From Chthoniobacter flavus Ellin428 (GTDB lineage: Bacteria > Verrucomicrobiota > Verrucomicrobiia > Chthoniobacterales > Chthoniobacteraceae), in the NCBI RefSeq assembly GCF_000173075.1, contig NZ_ABVL01000002.1, positions 372,001 through 436,000 on the forward strand: 64,000 nucleotides of DNA, in the 5' to 3' direction. A program made the translations under genes and the position numbers. Below the pieces are notes generated by a model. The model was not told the origin of the DNA, made no database searches, and saw nothing but the letters and a program-made list of their open reading frames with translations. Below, piece after piece: positions 8,909-16,569 of this stretch (its first letter is position 1; every line of letters starts with the position of its first letter).

Positions 8909-10245
8909 CTTTGGATTTTGCCGCTGGGCGTGAGCGGCACGCTCTCGACCAGCTTGAATTCGACGGGCACTTTATACCGCGCCAGGGCACCCCGGCAATA
9001 GGACGCCAGGGCGGAAATCTTCGGCGGATTCGCCGGGTCGCGCGGGACGATTTCCGCCACCGGCACGGCGCCGAAACGTGGGTTCGGTTTGCCGGTGACG
9101 CGGGCGCGTTTCACTTCGGGGACTTCGCACAAGATCGCCTCGATTTCCTCGGGAAAACATTTTAGTCCCGCGACATTGATCACCGAATGGCTGCGTCCGA
9201 GGAGATGGATGTCGCCGTCTTCATCGATGCGCGCGAGATCACCGGTGCGGAACCAGCCCTGTTCGAGCACCTCCACGCGTGGACGCCACGGATGCAGATA
9301 GGCGTCGAACATGCCCGGACCGCGCAGAAAAAGTTCCCCCTCCCCGCGCACTTCCGCGCGATAGTCGGGCAACGGGCAACCGACCGAAGTCGGCTTTTCG
9401 CGCGGGCGCTGGAGATTCAACAGAGGCAGACCAACCTCGATGATCCCCAGTCCCTGGCAGAGCGGCAGCCCGAAGCGCTGGGCAAACACTTCCGCAGTGC
9501 CCGGGGGCAGCGCCGCGGCGGTAGAGACGGCGAGGCGCAGCGTCGGCCACGCGCGACCGGAGCCTTCCGAGGCGAGCAGCGCGTGATGAAACGGCGCGCC
9601 GTAAAGCACCGTGCCGCCATGCCGCGTAGCCGCGGTCAGCACGTCCTCCGCGAGGTGCGAATTTTCGATGATCGTCGTCGCGCCGTGCAGCAGATAAAGC
9701 ATGATCGACACGGCAAAGTGATGGGCCATCGGCAGAATCCACACGATGCGATCCGCCGGGCCGATCCCCAGTCCGCGGTTCGCCGCCGTCACCCGCGCGA
9801 GGAGGCTTTCGTGCGAGAGCACCACGCCTTTGCTCGTGCCCGTAGTGCCGGAACTGAAGCGAATGAAAGCGGGATTCAGCGCCGCAAGCGCTGCTTGATC
9901 GAAGCCGAGATCCGGCGCGACCGGCACCTCGCGAATCTCTCCATTCCCATCGACAATCGCCCCGACACCGGTCTCACGAACCACCCGCTCACGCTCCCGG
10001 GCCGACAGCTCGCCAGCAATCGGCACCAGGCATTTCCCTGTGCGGACGATCGCGAGGGCGAGCACCACGTGAGCGATGCCATTCGGGCAATCGAGCCCCA
10101 CGCGCATGGCACGCGAGGTGGCGATGCGTTGCGCCGCGGCATCGGTCATTTCGATGAGGCGGCCGTAGGTCACTTCCTGCCCTTCGCCGATCAGCGCGAT
10201 GGCCTTTCGATCGGCGTCCCGAAAAATCCGTTCAACTATGTTCAT
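8905..10245 (-). CDS. AMP-dependent acyl/aryl-acid ligase
   Basis: A 446-residue adenylating enzyme of the ANL superfamily. The P-loop-like motif FSSGTTGTSKG is at residues 130-140, GWFRTGDLARIDEDG forms the hinge motif, and the C-terminus ends PLTPSGKIQR with the catalytic lysine of motif A10. It activates a carboxylic acid with ATP and would pass it to CoA or to a carrier protein; the operon's own carrier protein (12850-13122) is the likely acceptor. Length is shorter than usual acyl-CoA ligases (~500-550), as in the compact ligases of aryl-polyene clusters. The ATG at 10245 lies inside the end of the FAD oxidoreductase frame; a TTG at 10251 is less likely. Its stop overlaps the next start (ATGA). 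Confidence 0.85.
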   Translation of the reverse strand: MNIVERIFRDADRKAIALIGEGQEVTYGRLIEMTDAAAQRIATSRAMRVGLDCPNGIAHVVLALAIVRTGKCLVPIAGELSARERERVVRETGVGAIVDGNGEIREVPVAPDLGFDQAALAALNPAFIRFSSGTTGTSKGVVLSHESLLARVTAANRGLGIGPADRIVWILPMAHHFAVSIMLYLLHGATTIIENSHLAEDVLTAATRHGGTVLYGAPFHHALLASEGSGRAWPTLRLAVSTAAALPPGTAEVFAQRFGLPLCQGLGIIEVGLPLLNLQRPREKPTSVGCPLPDYRAEVRGEGELFLRGPGMFDAYLHPWRPRVEVLEQGWFRTGDLARIDEDGDIHLLGRSHSVINVAGLKCFPEEIEAILCEVPEVKRARVTGKPNPRFGAVPVAEIVPRDPANPPKISALASYCRGALARYKVPVEFKLVESVPLTPSGKIQR

Positions 10246-11480
10246 GAGCAATCTTCTCGCGGGCTGCGTTCACCGCCGCCGCGTCACATGCACCGTGGAG
10301 AACTTTCAACGCAGCGGCAAGTCCCGCAGCTTCGCCCGTGGCCAGACACGTGCCGATGACCCGCACGGAAGCCTGCGCTTCGTGGCTGCAGGAAATGCAA
10401 CGGCCCGCCATGAGGAGCGCATCGTCATCGCGCGCTTGCAGCGCCCGCAATGGAATGCCGCACGGTTCTTCGCCGGTCGGAAAGCGCAGGCGCGGGCCGG
10501 TCGCGGTCTCGCGCAATTCCATCGGCCAGGCGGCGAAAGCCACGGCGTCCTCGAATTGCGCACCGGTCTCGATGTCCACCGCTTCGAGCCGGTAACGTCC
10601 GACAATACGCCGGCTTTCCCGCACTCCGGGCGCGAGCGGGCCAGGTCGCGATGTAGCTTTTCTCCAATCCATCGACCGCCTTTAGAAATGCCGCCAATTG
10701 CCGGGCCACCGCGCGACCTTCGCTTTCCAGGCGCGAGAGACAGCCCGCTTCCAGCGGATTGAAATCCGGCCCACCTTCGAGATCGATCGTCACGAATACT
10801 TCTCCCACCTGTGGACTCTCGCGCAAATGCGCGCCCAGCGCGGCATTCGGAAGCGCCCCCGCCTTCACGGCTTGGGAAATCTGCCGCGCGATCCGCAACC
10901 GCGCATCGTCGCCGAGCTGGCCAGCTTCAACTCCACCGAGCGCGAAAATATAGGCGGGCCGTTGCAATCGCGCGGTCTCCATCTCGCACGGCGCACCGCG
11001 CAAAGCCGCGAGCACGGCATCGCCCGTGGCATCGACAAAAAGCTTCGCCCCGATCCTTTCCGCACAACCGCGCCAGGCCAGCGTGATCGAATCTCCATCC
11101 GCCGCCACGATCTCCGATTGCAGACGCACTTCCAAATTCGGCGTCTCGCGCGCAATGGCATCGCACAGGGCGGCAAACACCACTGGTCGCTGCAGCAGCA
11201 CCTCTACGCGCCCCATGCGCACCGGATCACTGGCGCCGCCCTCCGCTACCAAACGCCGCGCAAATTCCGCGGCAAAGCCGGCATTCGCCAGCACCGGTGC
11301 GCTGTCACCTTTCGGCAATCGGTAAAGCCCGCAAATCGAGTGCACTAGTGCCGCCGATGCCATCCCCCCCAACAGCCCATTCCGCTCCACGAGCAAGGTC
11401 TTCACGCCCAACCGCGCCGCTGCCACCGCGGCTGCCAGTCCCGCACTTCCACCGCCGGCCACGACGACGTCGAAGTTCAT
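10232..11480 (-). CDS. FAD-dependent oxidoreductase (frame break near 10643)
   Basis: Two frames together make one complete FAD_oxidored-type protein of about 415 residues. The first frame gives VVVAGGGSAGLAAAVAAARL, GLLGGMASAALV and LFVDATGDAVLAAL. The second resumes at GVRESRRIVG and carries the family's C-terminal signature GRCISCSHEAQASVRVIG followed by LATGEAAGLAAAL. The switch occurs at I-A-T/G-P-L-A-P-G and needs removal of one base (about 10643), so it is a +1 insertion like the others in this window and may be a consensus error. The product is probably a flavin dehydrogenase acting on a cluster intermediate. Its start overlaps the stop of the condensation-like gene by four bases. Confidence 0.78.
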
Positions 11481-12844
11481 GGGATGAGGTCCGGTCGCGG
11501 TTCGCCGAAGAGATCCTCCATCGTCTGCTCCAGCATCAACCGGCGTTCTTCATCCGACAAACAGCCTTCGCGCCACGTCAGTGTGATATTCACCTGTCCT
11601 TCTCGCTCGCAGAAAAACAGCCCTGTGCCGGGCGGCGTCGCCAGGCACGGCAGGTGATAGGCATTGGTGATCTTCGCCCCCGCGAACTCGATCATCTCCG
11701 GCGCAAACGCGCCGGTGTGAGAATGGAAAAACGAGCACATCTCGCCCTTAAACTGCCACCGGACGACCTTCATGAACATCCAGGAAGGCAGCCGCATCAT
11801 CATTTCCAGCACCACAAGAAACGACTCGTCCAACCGGCCACGGGTCATCTCGGCGAATTGCTGCTTCATCGCCGCGGTCGCCGCCTCGATCGTCCCCAGC
11901 GCCTCGCGCACCGCGCTGAAAAAGAAGATCGAGACCTGATTGTGAAACAGCGGCCCGCGCGCCCCGCGCTTCCGTGTCTGCACCGGCACGCTGACCACAT
12001 AGCCCTTGTGCTGCTTCCCGCGATGCTGGAACACGCGATCGTGCGCCCGCGCGGCGCAGGCGACGTAAAAAGTCATGGGAAACAGTGCCCCGGCCATCCC
12101 TTCGACGCGCGCATTCAGCTTCGCCGAATCCTCTGCGCTGAGGGTGATCACCTGGTAGTGTCCCCGCCCCCGGCGCGGTCGCGGTCCCGCCAGCGAAGGC
12201 GCGCCGATCTTGGCCAAATCTTCCAGCCGATAGACCGCTGCCTTGGTCTTCTTGATCTTCTCCTGGAAGGTCATCTCCGGCCTCACCGGCTCCTTCACAT
12301 CACACGGTTCGTCCACACCGTCGCAAAGCCGGCCGATTTCCGCGAGGAGCAACTCCGCGCCCTTGCCATCGATGAGCAAATGCGACCACGACAGCGCCGC
12401 ACAACAACCCCCATCCCGGCCTTCCACGATGTCGAGCCGGGCCTTGAAGTGAATCCCCTCCACCTCCAGCGGTTGGGTCATGATGTCCTGCAGCAGTTCC
12501 ATCGTCTTCGCCACTTCCGTAGCCTCGGTCAGAACGCCCGCCGAACCACGTTCGCGCCAAAGCCCGAGTGGCAGGCCACGATCCGGAGCCGTGGGCACTT
12601 CCCAATACGGCAGCCACGTCTTCCAATCGCGCCGCAGCCGCCCGACAAGTAGCGGGTGCTTCTTCACTAGCCGAGCCAGAGCCGGGCGCAACCGCGCCAC
12701 ATCGGGCAAGCGGTCGAGCTCAATGATCGACTGGGTGATGTGCCGTCCCTGACGGGTCCGGCGCATAAAATCGTCGTGCGCGAGAAGAAAGCAATCCGCC
12801 ACGCGGACGGGCACCCGCGTCACGCCACTGTCGGCGGTAGCCAT
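11477..12844 (-). CDS. Condensation/WS-DGAT-like acyltransferase
   Basis: A 455-residue protein with the chloramphenicol-acetyltransferase fold signature: the active-site motif HHxxxDG appears as S154-H155-L-L-I-D159-G160 (WSHLLIDG), so the second, catalytic histidine and the aspartate are kept while the first histidine is serine. The N-terminus (ADCFLLAHDDFMRR, then LRPALARLVKKHPLLVGRLR) and the late segment KITNAYHLPCLATPPGTGLF fit PapA/WS-DGAT-like O-acyltransferases and NRPS condensation domains. Such enzymes move an acyl group from a carrier protein or CoA onto an alcohol or amine. It sits five bases after the acyl carrier protein gene, which is the natural donor. Confidence 0.72.
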   Translation of the reverse strand: MATADSGVTRVPVRVADCFLLAHDDFMRRTRQGRHITQSIIELDRLPDVARLRPALARLVKKHPLLVGRLRRDWKTWLPYWEVPTAPDRGLPLGLWRERGSAGVLTEATEVAKTMELLQDIMTQPLEVEGIHFKARLDIVEGRDGGCCAALSWSHLLIDGKGAELLLAEIGRLCDGVDEPCDVKEPVRPEMTFQEKIKKTKAAVYRLEDLAKIGAPSLAGPRPRRGRGHYQVITLSAEDSAKLNARVEGMAGALFPMTFYVACAARAHDRVFQHRGKQHKGYVVSVPVQTRKRGARGPLFHNQVSIFFFSAVREALGTIEAATAAMKQQFAEMTRGRLDESFLVVLEMMMRLPSWMFMKVVRWQFKGEMCSFFHSHTGAFAPEMIEFAGAKITNAYHLPCLATPPGTGLFFCEREGQVNITLTWREGCLSDEERRLMLEQTMEDLFGEPRPDLIP

Positions 12845-12849
12845 TCGCC

Positions 12850-13122
12850 CTAGGCTGAGGGCGATATCCGGGCCCGGACGAGACCGGCCACGCTCCGCAC
12901 AGTGCTGAAATTCTGCCGGGTCAATTCGCCTTCGGGCAACGCCACCCCGTATTCTTCCTCGATCAGGATGAGAAATTGCATGATGGCCATGGAATCCAGC
13001 CCCGAGTCGTAGAGATTGCTGTCCGCATTGAAGCCCGGTTGGGTCTCAAGGAGGCGTTCGCTGACGAGTTGGACGAGTTGTTGTTCCAGGGTTCCCTGTT
13101 GTGGAATGGGTTGCGTGGCCAT
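12850..13122 (-). CDS. Acyl carrier protein
   Basis: A 90-residue carrier protein. The phosphopantetheine attachment site is S44 in LYDSGLDSMAIMQ, followed by helices typical of ACPs (FLILIEEEYGVALPEGEL and FSTVRSVAGLVRARI). The ATG at 13122 gives a normal ACP length; a longer frame reaching 13254 would add 44 non-homologous residues overlapping the patatin gene, so it was rejected. Its position between patatin and the condensation-like acyltransferase, with an AMP-ligase in the same operon, suggests it holds an activated acyl or aryl group. No ketosynthase is near, so elongation on this carrier is not supported within the window. Confidence 0.88.
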   Translation of the reverse strand: MATQPIPQQGTLEQQLVQLVSERLLETQPGFNADSNLYDSGLDSMAIMQFLILIEEEYGVALPEGELTRQNFSTVRSVAGLVRARISPSA

Positions 13123-13160
13123 CAGTTGCGCGCGGTGCTTAATGGATGACTCCGGGGCCG

Positions 13161-14030
13161 TCAAGACGCCAGTTGACTTAAGGCCGCCCGATTTTGTTCC
13201 ACAGTGGCCGCACCCACCTCTACGCAACCGGCCCCAACCTTGGCCGGGTTCCACAAGGTTGGGCGTGGGGAAAATGTACGTAATATCACTATCTTTTTCC
13301 CAGCACGACGCGCCAGATCGCTTTTCAGGCGAAAAAGTTCATCACAAATGATCTGGTGCGACAGATTGACGGCGTGGGACATGCGCCGGGGCCGGCCGCC
13401 CTGACGTACCGCGAGTTCCTCCGGATTGGCCACGATGTGCACGAGAATGGTGTCGATTTCCGGATCGTCGACCCAGTGGTCGAACGGCAGGGCATTGGCC
13501 ACCCCGCCGTCCCAGAACCAGTGATCCTCCACCGGACGGGTGGCGAAGACCCCGGGAAAGGCGCCGCTGGCGAGGATGAGTTCGGCCAGGGGGCCGGAGG
13601 TCACGGCCTCGCTGCGACCGGCGGAGAGATTGGTGACCGAGAGGGCCAGCTTGGGCGCCTGGCACTCCTCGATGCGCCGGGTGCCCAACTTCTCACGCAA
13701 CAGGGCAGCGGCCCGTTCGCCGCGCAGGGCGCCGGTGTGACCGGGCAGATTCAAGATGGTGGCAAAGCCGCGCAAAGGCGCGCCAGGTTCGCGGAAGACC
13801 TTGCGTAGTTCCGGCGAGGCGAAGATCTGGAGCATCTCGTCGGGAGAAATGCCCGCGGCGAACAGTCCAGCGACAAGCGCCCCAGCTGAAGCCCCGCTCA
13901 CCGCCACCGGGCGGACTCCCAAATTCAGCAACGCCCGCAAAAATCCCGCATGGGCAAAGTAACCCAGAAAGGAGGAATTCAGGCACAACGCCACGCGGTG
14001 CCCGCCGATCGATTTCGCTTCCCCGCTCAT
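13161..14030 (-). CDS. Patatin-like phospholipase/acyl hydrolase
   Basis: A 289-residue serine hydrolase of the patatin family. The oxyanion/start segment RVALCLNSSFLGYFAHAGFL is followed by the nucleophile elbow G46-A-S48-A-G50 (GASAG), and the catalytic aspartate sits in WDGGVANALPF. It lacks a signal peptide, so it is probably cytoplasmic or at the inner face of the membrane. The usual oxyanion GGG stretch is less glycine-rich here (LNSSFLG), which may alter substrate choice. It lies 38 bp upstream of the carrier protein gene in the same operon and could release or remodel acyl chains used by the PlsC enzymes and the carrier protein. Confidence 0.8.
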   Translation of the reverse strand: MSGEAKSIGGHRVALCLNSSFLGYFAHAGFLRALLNLGVRPVAVSGASAGALVAGLFAAGISPDEMLQIFASPELRKVFREPGAPLRGFATILNLPGHTGALRGERAAALLREKLGTRRIEECQAPKLALSVTNLSAGRSEAVTSGPLAELILASGAFPGVFATRPVEDHWFWDGGVANALPFDHWVDDPEIDTILVHIVANPEELAVRQGGRPRRMSHAVNLSHQIICDELFRLKSDLARRAGKKIVILRTFSPRPTLWNPAKVGAGCVEVGAATVEQNRAALSQLAS

Positions 14031-14050
14031 CGCGCCGCCCCCTCCCCGAT

Positions 14051-14269
14051 GTCATCCTGAGCGGAGTGCCCCGGCGGCAAGGTGGCGGGGCACGCAGTCG
14101 AAGGACCCGGCCGCTTTACTGGCGAGCAGCGCCGGGTATTTCTTCGCTTTGTCGGTGACGATCGCAGGCCACTCCACCCCATTTCCAGCGCGAATCGCTG
14201 GTAAAGCGGCCGGATCCTTCGACTACGCGCTCCCTCCGCTGGCCCACGAGCGCTTCGCTCAGGATGACA
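14051..14269. repeat. Inverted repeat, GTCATCCTGAGCG family, inside the biosynthetic operon
   Basis: Ends GTCATCCTGAG (14051) and CTCAGGATGAC (14269) are inverted. Within it, GTCGAAGGACCCGGCCGCTT faces AAGCGGCCGGATCCTTCGAC, and a hairpin GTGCCCCG/CGGGGCAC occupies 14066-14093. It fills the 264-bp gap between the patatin and PlsC genes; no gene was seen there. It could split or attenuate the operon. Confidence 0.7.
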
Positions 14270-14294
14270 GCCGTTTGTATGTTTCATCTGTGCC

Positions 14295-14936
14295 CTATGC
14301 ATATCCTATCACCTCCAAGCGCAATGCCCGCAACGCCTGCGTAATCTCCTCGGCCATTGCCACCCGCGCGGCGGCGCGATCTGGGTCCATGCGCGGCGGA
14401 ATTAGCTCTCCAAAGGCGACCGTCCAGGGTGTGTGCGCGCCAGGCAGCCAATTCGTCCATCGCCGGAATTGCTCCCCGCCCAGCACCACACACGGCAACA
14501 CCGCCACCCCGGCCAATTGCGCCAGCTTACATACTCCGGAATCGATCCCGCCCGATGCGAGCACCGAGTCTTCATCGAAGCGCATGCCCCCTTCGGGAAA
14601 AATGCCCACGACCTCTCCGGCTTTGAGCAGCCGCGCCAGCTTGCGCACCGTCGTCGTGTCGACCTTGCTGCGATCCAGTGGCAGCGCGCCAAATGCGGTC
14701 AGAAACCAGCGCGCCAGCGGGTGGCGGAATATTTCCACGATGCTCAGCCAATGAATCATGCGAGGGGTCGCCGCGATGAGCAGCGGTGCATCGTAAGCGC
14801 AGGTGTGATTCGCCGCCAGCAGGCAAGCCCCGGTCGCCGGCACGCGCTCCGCGTGCAAAATGCGCGGCGTCGAAGCCAGGCGAAAGATGGCGGTCCCGAA
14901 GGCGCGCACCGCGCGGTAAAAAAGCTCACTACTCAT
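14295..14936 (-). CDS. PlsC-family 1-acyl-sn-glycerol-3-phosphate-like acyltransferase A
   Basis: A 213-residue acyltransferase. Motif I is ANHTCAYDAP (NHx4D catalytic pair), motif II-like LALDRSK region GALPLDRSK, and motif III GIFPEGGMRFD binds the phosphate acceptor. Soluble apart from an N-terminal hydrophobic segment, it should work on the inner membrane. The start overlaps the stop of the second PlsC gene by one base (TAATG), so the two are coupled. PlsC enzymes occur in xanthomonadin and aryl-polyene loci, where they are thought to attach the product to a lipid. The two copies here share the fold but are clearly diverged, which suggests two different acylation steps rather than a recent duplication. 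Confidence 0.85.
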   Translation of the reverse strand: MSSELFYRAVRAFGTAIFRLASTPRILHAERVPATGACLLAANHTCAYDAPLLIAATPRMIHWLSIVEIFRHPLARWFLTAFGALPLDRSKVDTTTVRKLARLLKAGEVVGIFPEGGMRFDEDSVLASGGIDSGVCKLAQLAGVAVLPCVVLGGEQFRRWTNWLPGAHTPWTVAFGELIPPRMDPDRAAARVAMAEEITQALRALRLEVIGYA

Positions 14937-15589
14937 TATGGCAGAATCGAGTCCTCGAGTCCGTAATCGCGCCGCAGGCGCGCGTAAAGCTCCACCATCG
15001 CTTTCTCGATGCGAGCCGCCATTTCCGCCCGGGCGGCGTGTTTGTCCGGGCCTTGCACCGGTTCGATGAAATCGCCGCACGCCAGCCACAGCCGCCCGCG
15101 CTTCGCCGGCAGCCAGGGGCCGACCGCGTTCAGCTTGTCGGTCCCGAGGATCACGCACGGCAGCACCGGACAATTCGCCCGCGTCGAGAGGAGGCAAACG
15201 CCGCGTTTGATCTTCGCGCCGCGCAACACCGATTCCTCGCCTGCCTTGATTTCCCCCTCGGGGAAGACGCCCACAACTTCTCCCTGCTTCAATCGCTCCA
15301 GCGCGGTTTTGATCGCCTTTACCGGCACGCCCTGCCGATTCACCGGAAAAGCGTGCATCACGTCGAGCAGGGCACGCGTCCAGCCACGCCGATAGAATTC
15401 GATCCGCGCCATCCAGCTCACCCGGCGGGGCAATTGCGAACCGACGCAGAACGGATCCAGGTGGCTCACATGACTGCAGGCCAGCAGCCAGCCACCGGGG
15501 CGTCGCGCCGCTTCGAGCCCGAAGGCCCGAATACGCATGGTGCAGAAAGCAATGCAGCGCAGTTTGAACCGCGCGATCCAATAGAACAC
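14936..15589 (-). CDS. PlsC-family acyltransferase B
   Basis: A 217-residue acyltransferase. The catalytic motif is CSHVSHLDPF (SHxxxxD; asparagine replaced by serine as is common), the region HAFPVNRQGVPVKAI corresponds to motif II, and VGVFPEGEIKAGEE to motif III. It begins four bases after the stop of the polysaccharide deacetylase gene and overlaps the next PlsC start by one base. The hydrophobic N-terminus (FYWIARFKLRCIAFCTM) should anchor it to the inner membrane. Its likely donor is acyl-ACP or acyl-CoA; the acceptor is unknown. Confidence 0.85.
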   Translation of the reverse strand: MFYWIARFKLRCIAFCTMRIRAFGLEAARRPGGWLLACSHVSHLDPFCVGSQLPRRVSWMARIEFYRRGWTRALLDVMHAFPVNRQGVPVKAIKTALERLKQGEVVGVFPEGEIKAGEESVLRGAKIKRGVCLLSTRANCPVLPCVILGTDKLNAVGPWLPAKRGRLWLACGDFIEPVQGPDKHAARAEMAARIEKAMVELYARLRRDYGLEDSILP

Positions 15590-15593
15590 GGCT

Positions 15594-16370
15594 TCAGACC
15601 AGTTGCTCGTCCGCGGGAATCACGAACGAATATCCCCGCTCCCGCAATTCATCGATCACCCGGAGAATGGCTTCATTACTGCGTTCGCGGCCCTCGTGCA
15701 GGAGCACGATCGCCCCGGGCGACACATTCGAGCGCACACGGCGGGCGACATCATCGGGATTGCAGGTCACCCCATCCTTCCCACGCACGCTCCAGCCCAC
15801 GTAACGCATGCCGCGCCGCAACAGGGTCGGTTCAAGGAAGATATTCTTCAGCCCCACCGGCGAGCGGAACCAGCGGATGACCGATACGCCCGCGCTGCGG
15901 AGCGCTTCGTTGCAGGCGTCGATCTCATGGCGCAGCGGCCCCGGGCGTAACCACCAAAACAGATGCGCCGGGTGCGTCTGGGTGTGATTGGCCAGCGAAT
16001 GCCCGGCCGCTACCAGCGCAGCGCCCACTTCCGGCTGCCGTTGCAGATTCCGGCCCTTCACGAAAAACGTCGCCTGCACTCCGCGGCGCGACATCTCCTC
16101 GCTCAGTCGCAGGCTGGCCTCGCCGTCGGGCCCGTCATCGATCGTCAACCACACCTCGCTGCCCTTGGGCCGGAAGCGCGTGGCCACCGCTACGAGCCAT
16201 CCGCACGAGGGCGCGACGATCGCGTAGAAAAAGCAGGCATGCACGATCACGGCCGTCGCGACCAGCCACGGATACCGAAAGTGCGTGCCGAAGAGCACCA
16301 ACGGCGCGGCAAAATTCGCTGTAAGCAGACACGGGCGAATCCAGGATGTGGGTGTGACAGGGGCGGGCAC
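15594..16370 (-). CDS. Polysaccharide deacetylase (NodB/CE4 family), membrane-anchored
   Basis: A 258-residue protein with two N-terminal hydrophobic segments (about residues 18-28 and 34-58) and a NodB domain. Motif 1 TIDDGPD (76-82) supplies the catalytic base and metal aspartate, and motif 2 NHTQTHP (128-134) the two metal histidines. RSPVG replaces the common RxPxG/Y motif 3, and LLHEG near the C-terminus fits motif 5. CE4 enzymes remove N- or O-acetyl groups from glycans or other metabolites. The GTG start at 16370 is the first gene of the minus operon and faces away from halogenase-like gene 3. A deacetylase in an acyl-lipid cluster suggests a sugar or amino-sugar group on the product, as in glycosylated aryl polyenes, but this is inference. 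Confidence 0.82.
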   Translation of the reverse strand: MPAPVTPTSWIRPCLLTANFAAPLVLFGTHFRYPWLVATAVIVHACFFYAIVAPSCGWLVAVATRFRPKGSEVWLTIDDGPDGEASLRLSEEMSRRGVQATFFVKGRNLQRQPEVGAALVAAGHSLANHTQTHPAHLFWWLRPGPLRHEIDACNEALRSAGVSVIRWFRSPVGLKNIFLEPTLLRRGMRYVGWSVRGKDGVTCNPDDVARRVRSNVSPGAIVLLHEGRERSNEAILRVIDELRERGYSFVIPADEQLV

Positions 16371-16411
16371 GGAGCGCGGAGCATAGACAACGTTTGAGCA
16401 ACGCGAAAACT

Positions 16412-16494
16412 CTTAATCGTAATCTTACTCTTAATCTTAATCCCTCCGCGGACTTCGGAATCAGATTAAGATTACGATTAAGAGTAAGATTAAG
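16412..16494. repeat. Inverted array of TTAATC-type hexamers in a divergent promoter region
   Basis: Two 31-nt arms (16412-16442 and 16464-16494) are each built from five 6-nt units of the TTAATC/GTAATC/TTACTC type, in opposite orientation around a GC-rich 21-nt centre. The unit order differs between arms, so the arms match imperfectly by pairing but exactly by unit content. The AT-rich block stands out against the GC-rich background and lies in the only divergent promoter gap (16371-16569) of the locus. Confidence 0.75.
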
Positions 16495-16569
16495 AACAGA
16501 AGTAACGACTTCCGCCACCGCACGTTCCCATTGAGCAATGTCGCTCACCGTGTACTCTGCATCTCTCTC

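Noticed and set aside
16412..16494. Hexamer array as a CRISPR
   Set aside because: Units are 6 bp with no spacers, and no cas gene is present.
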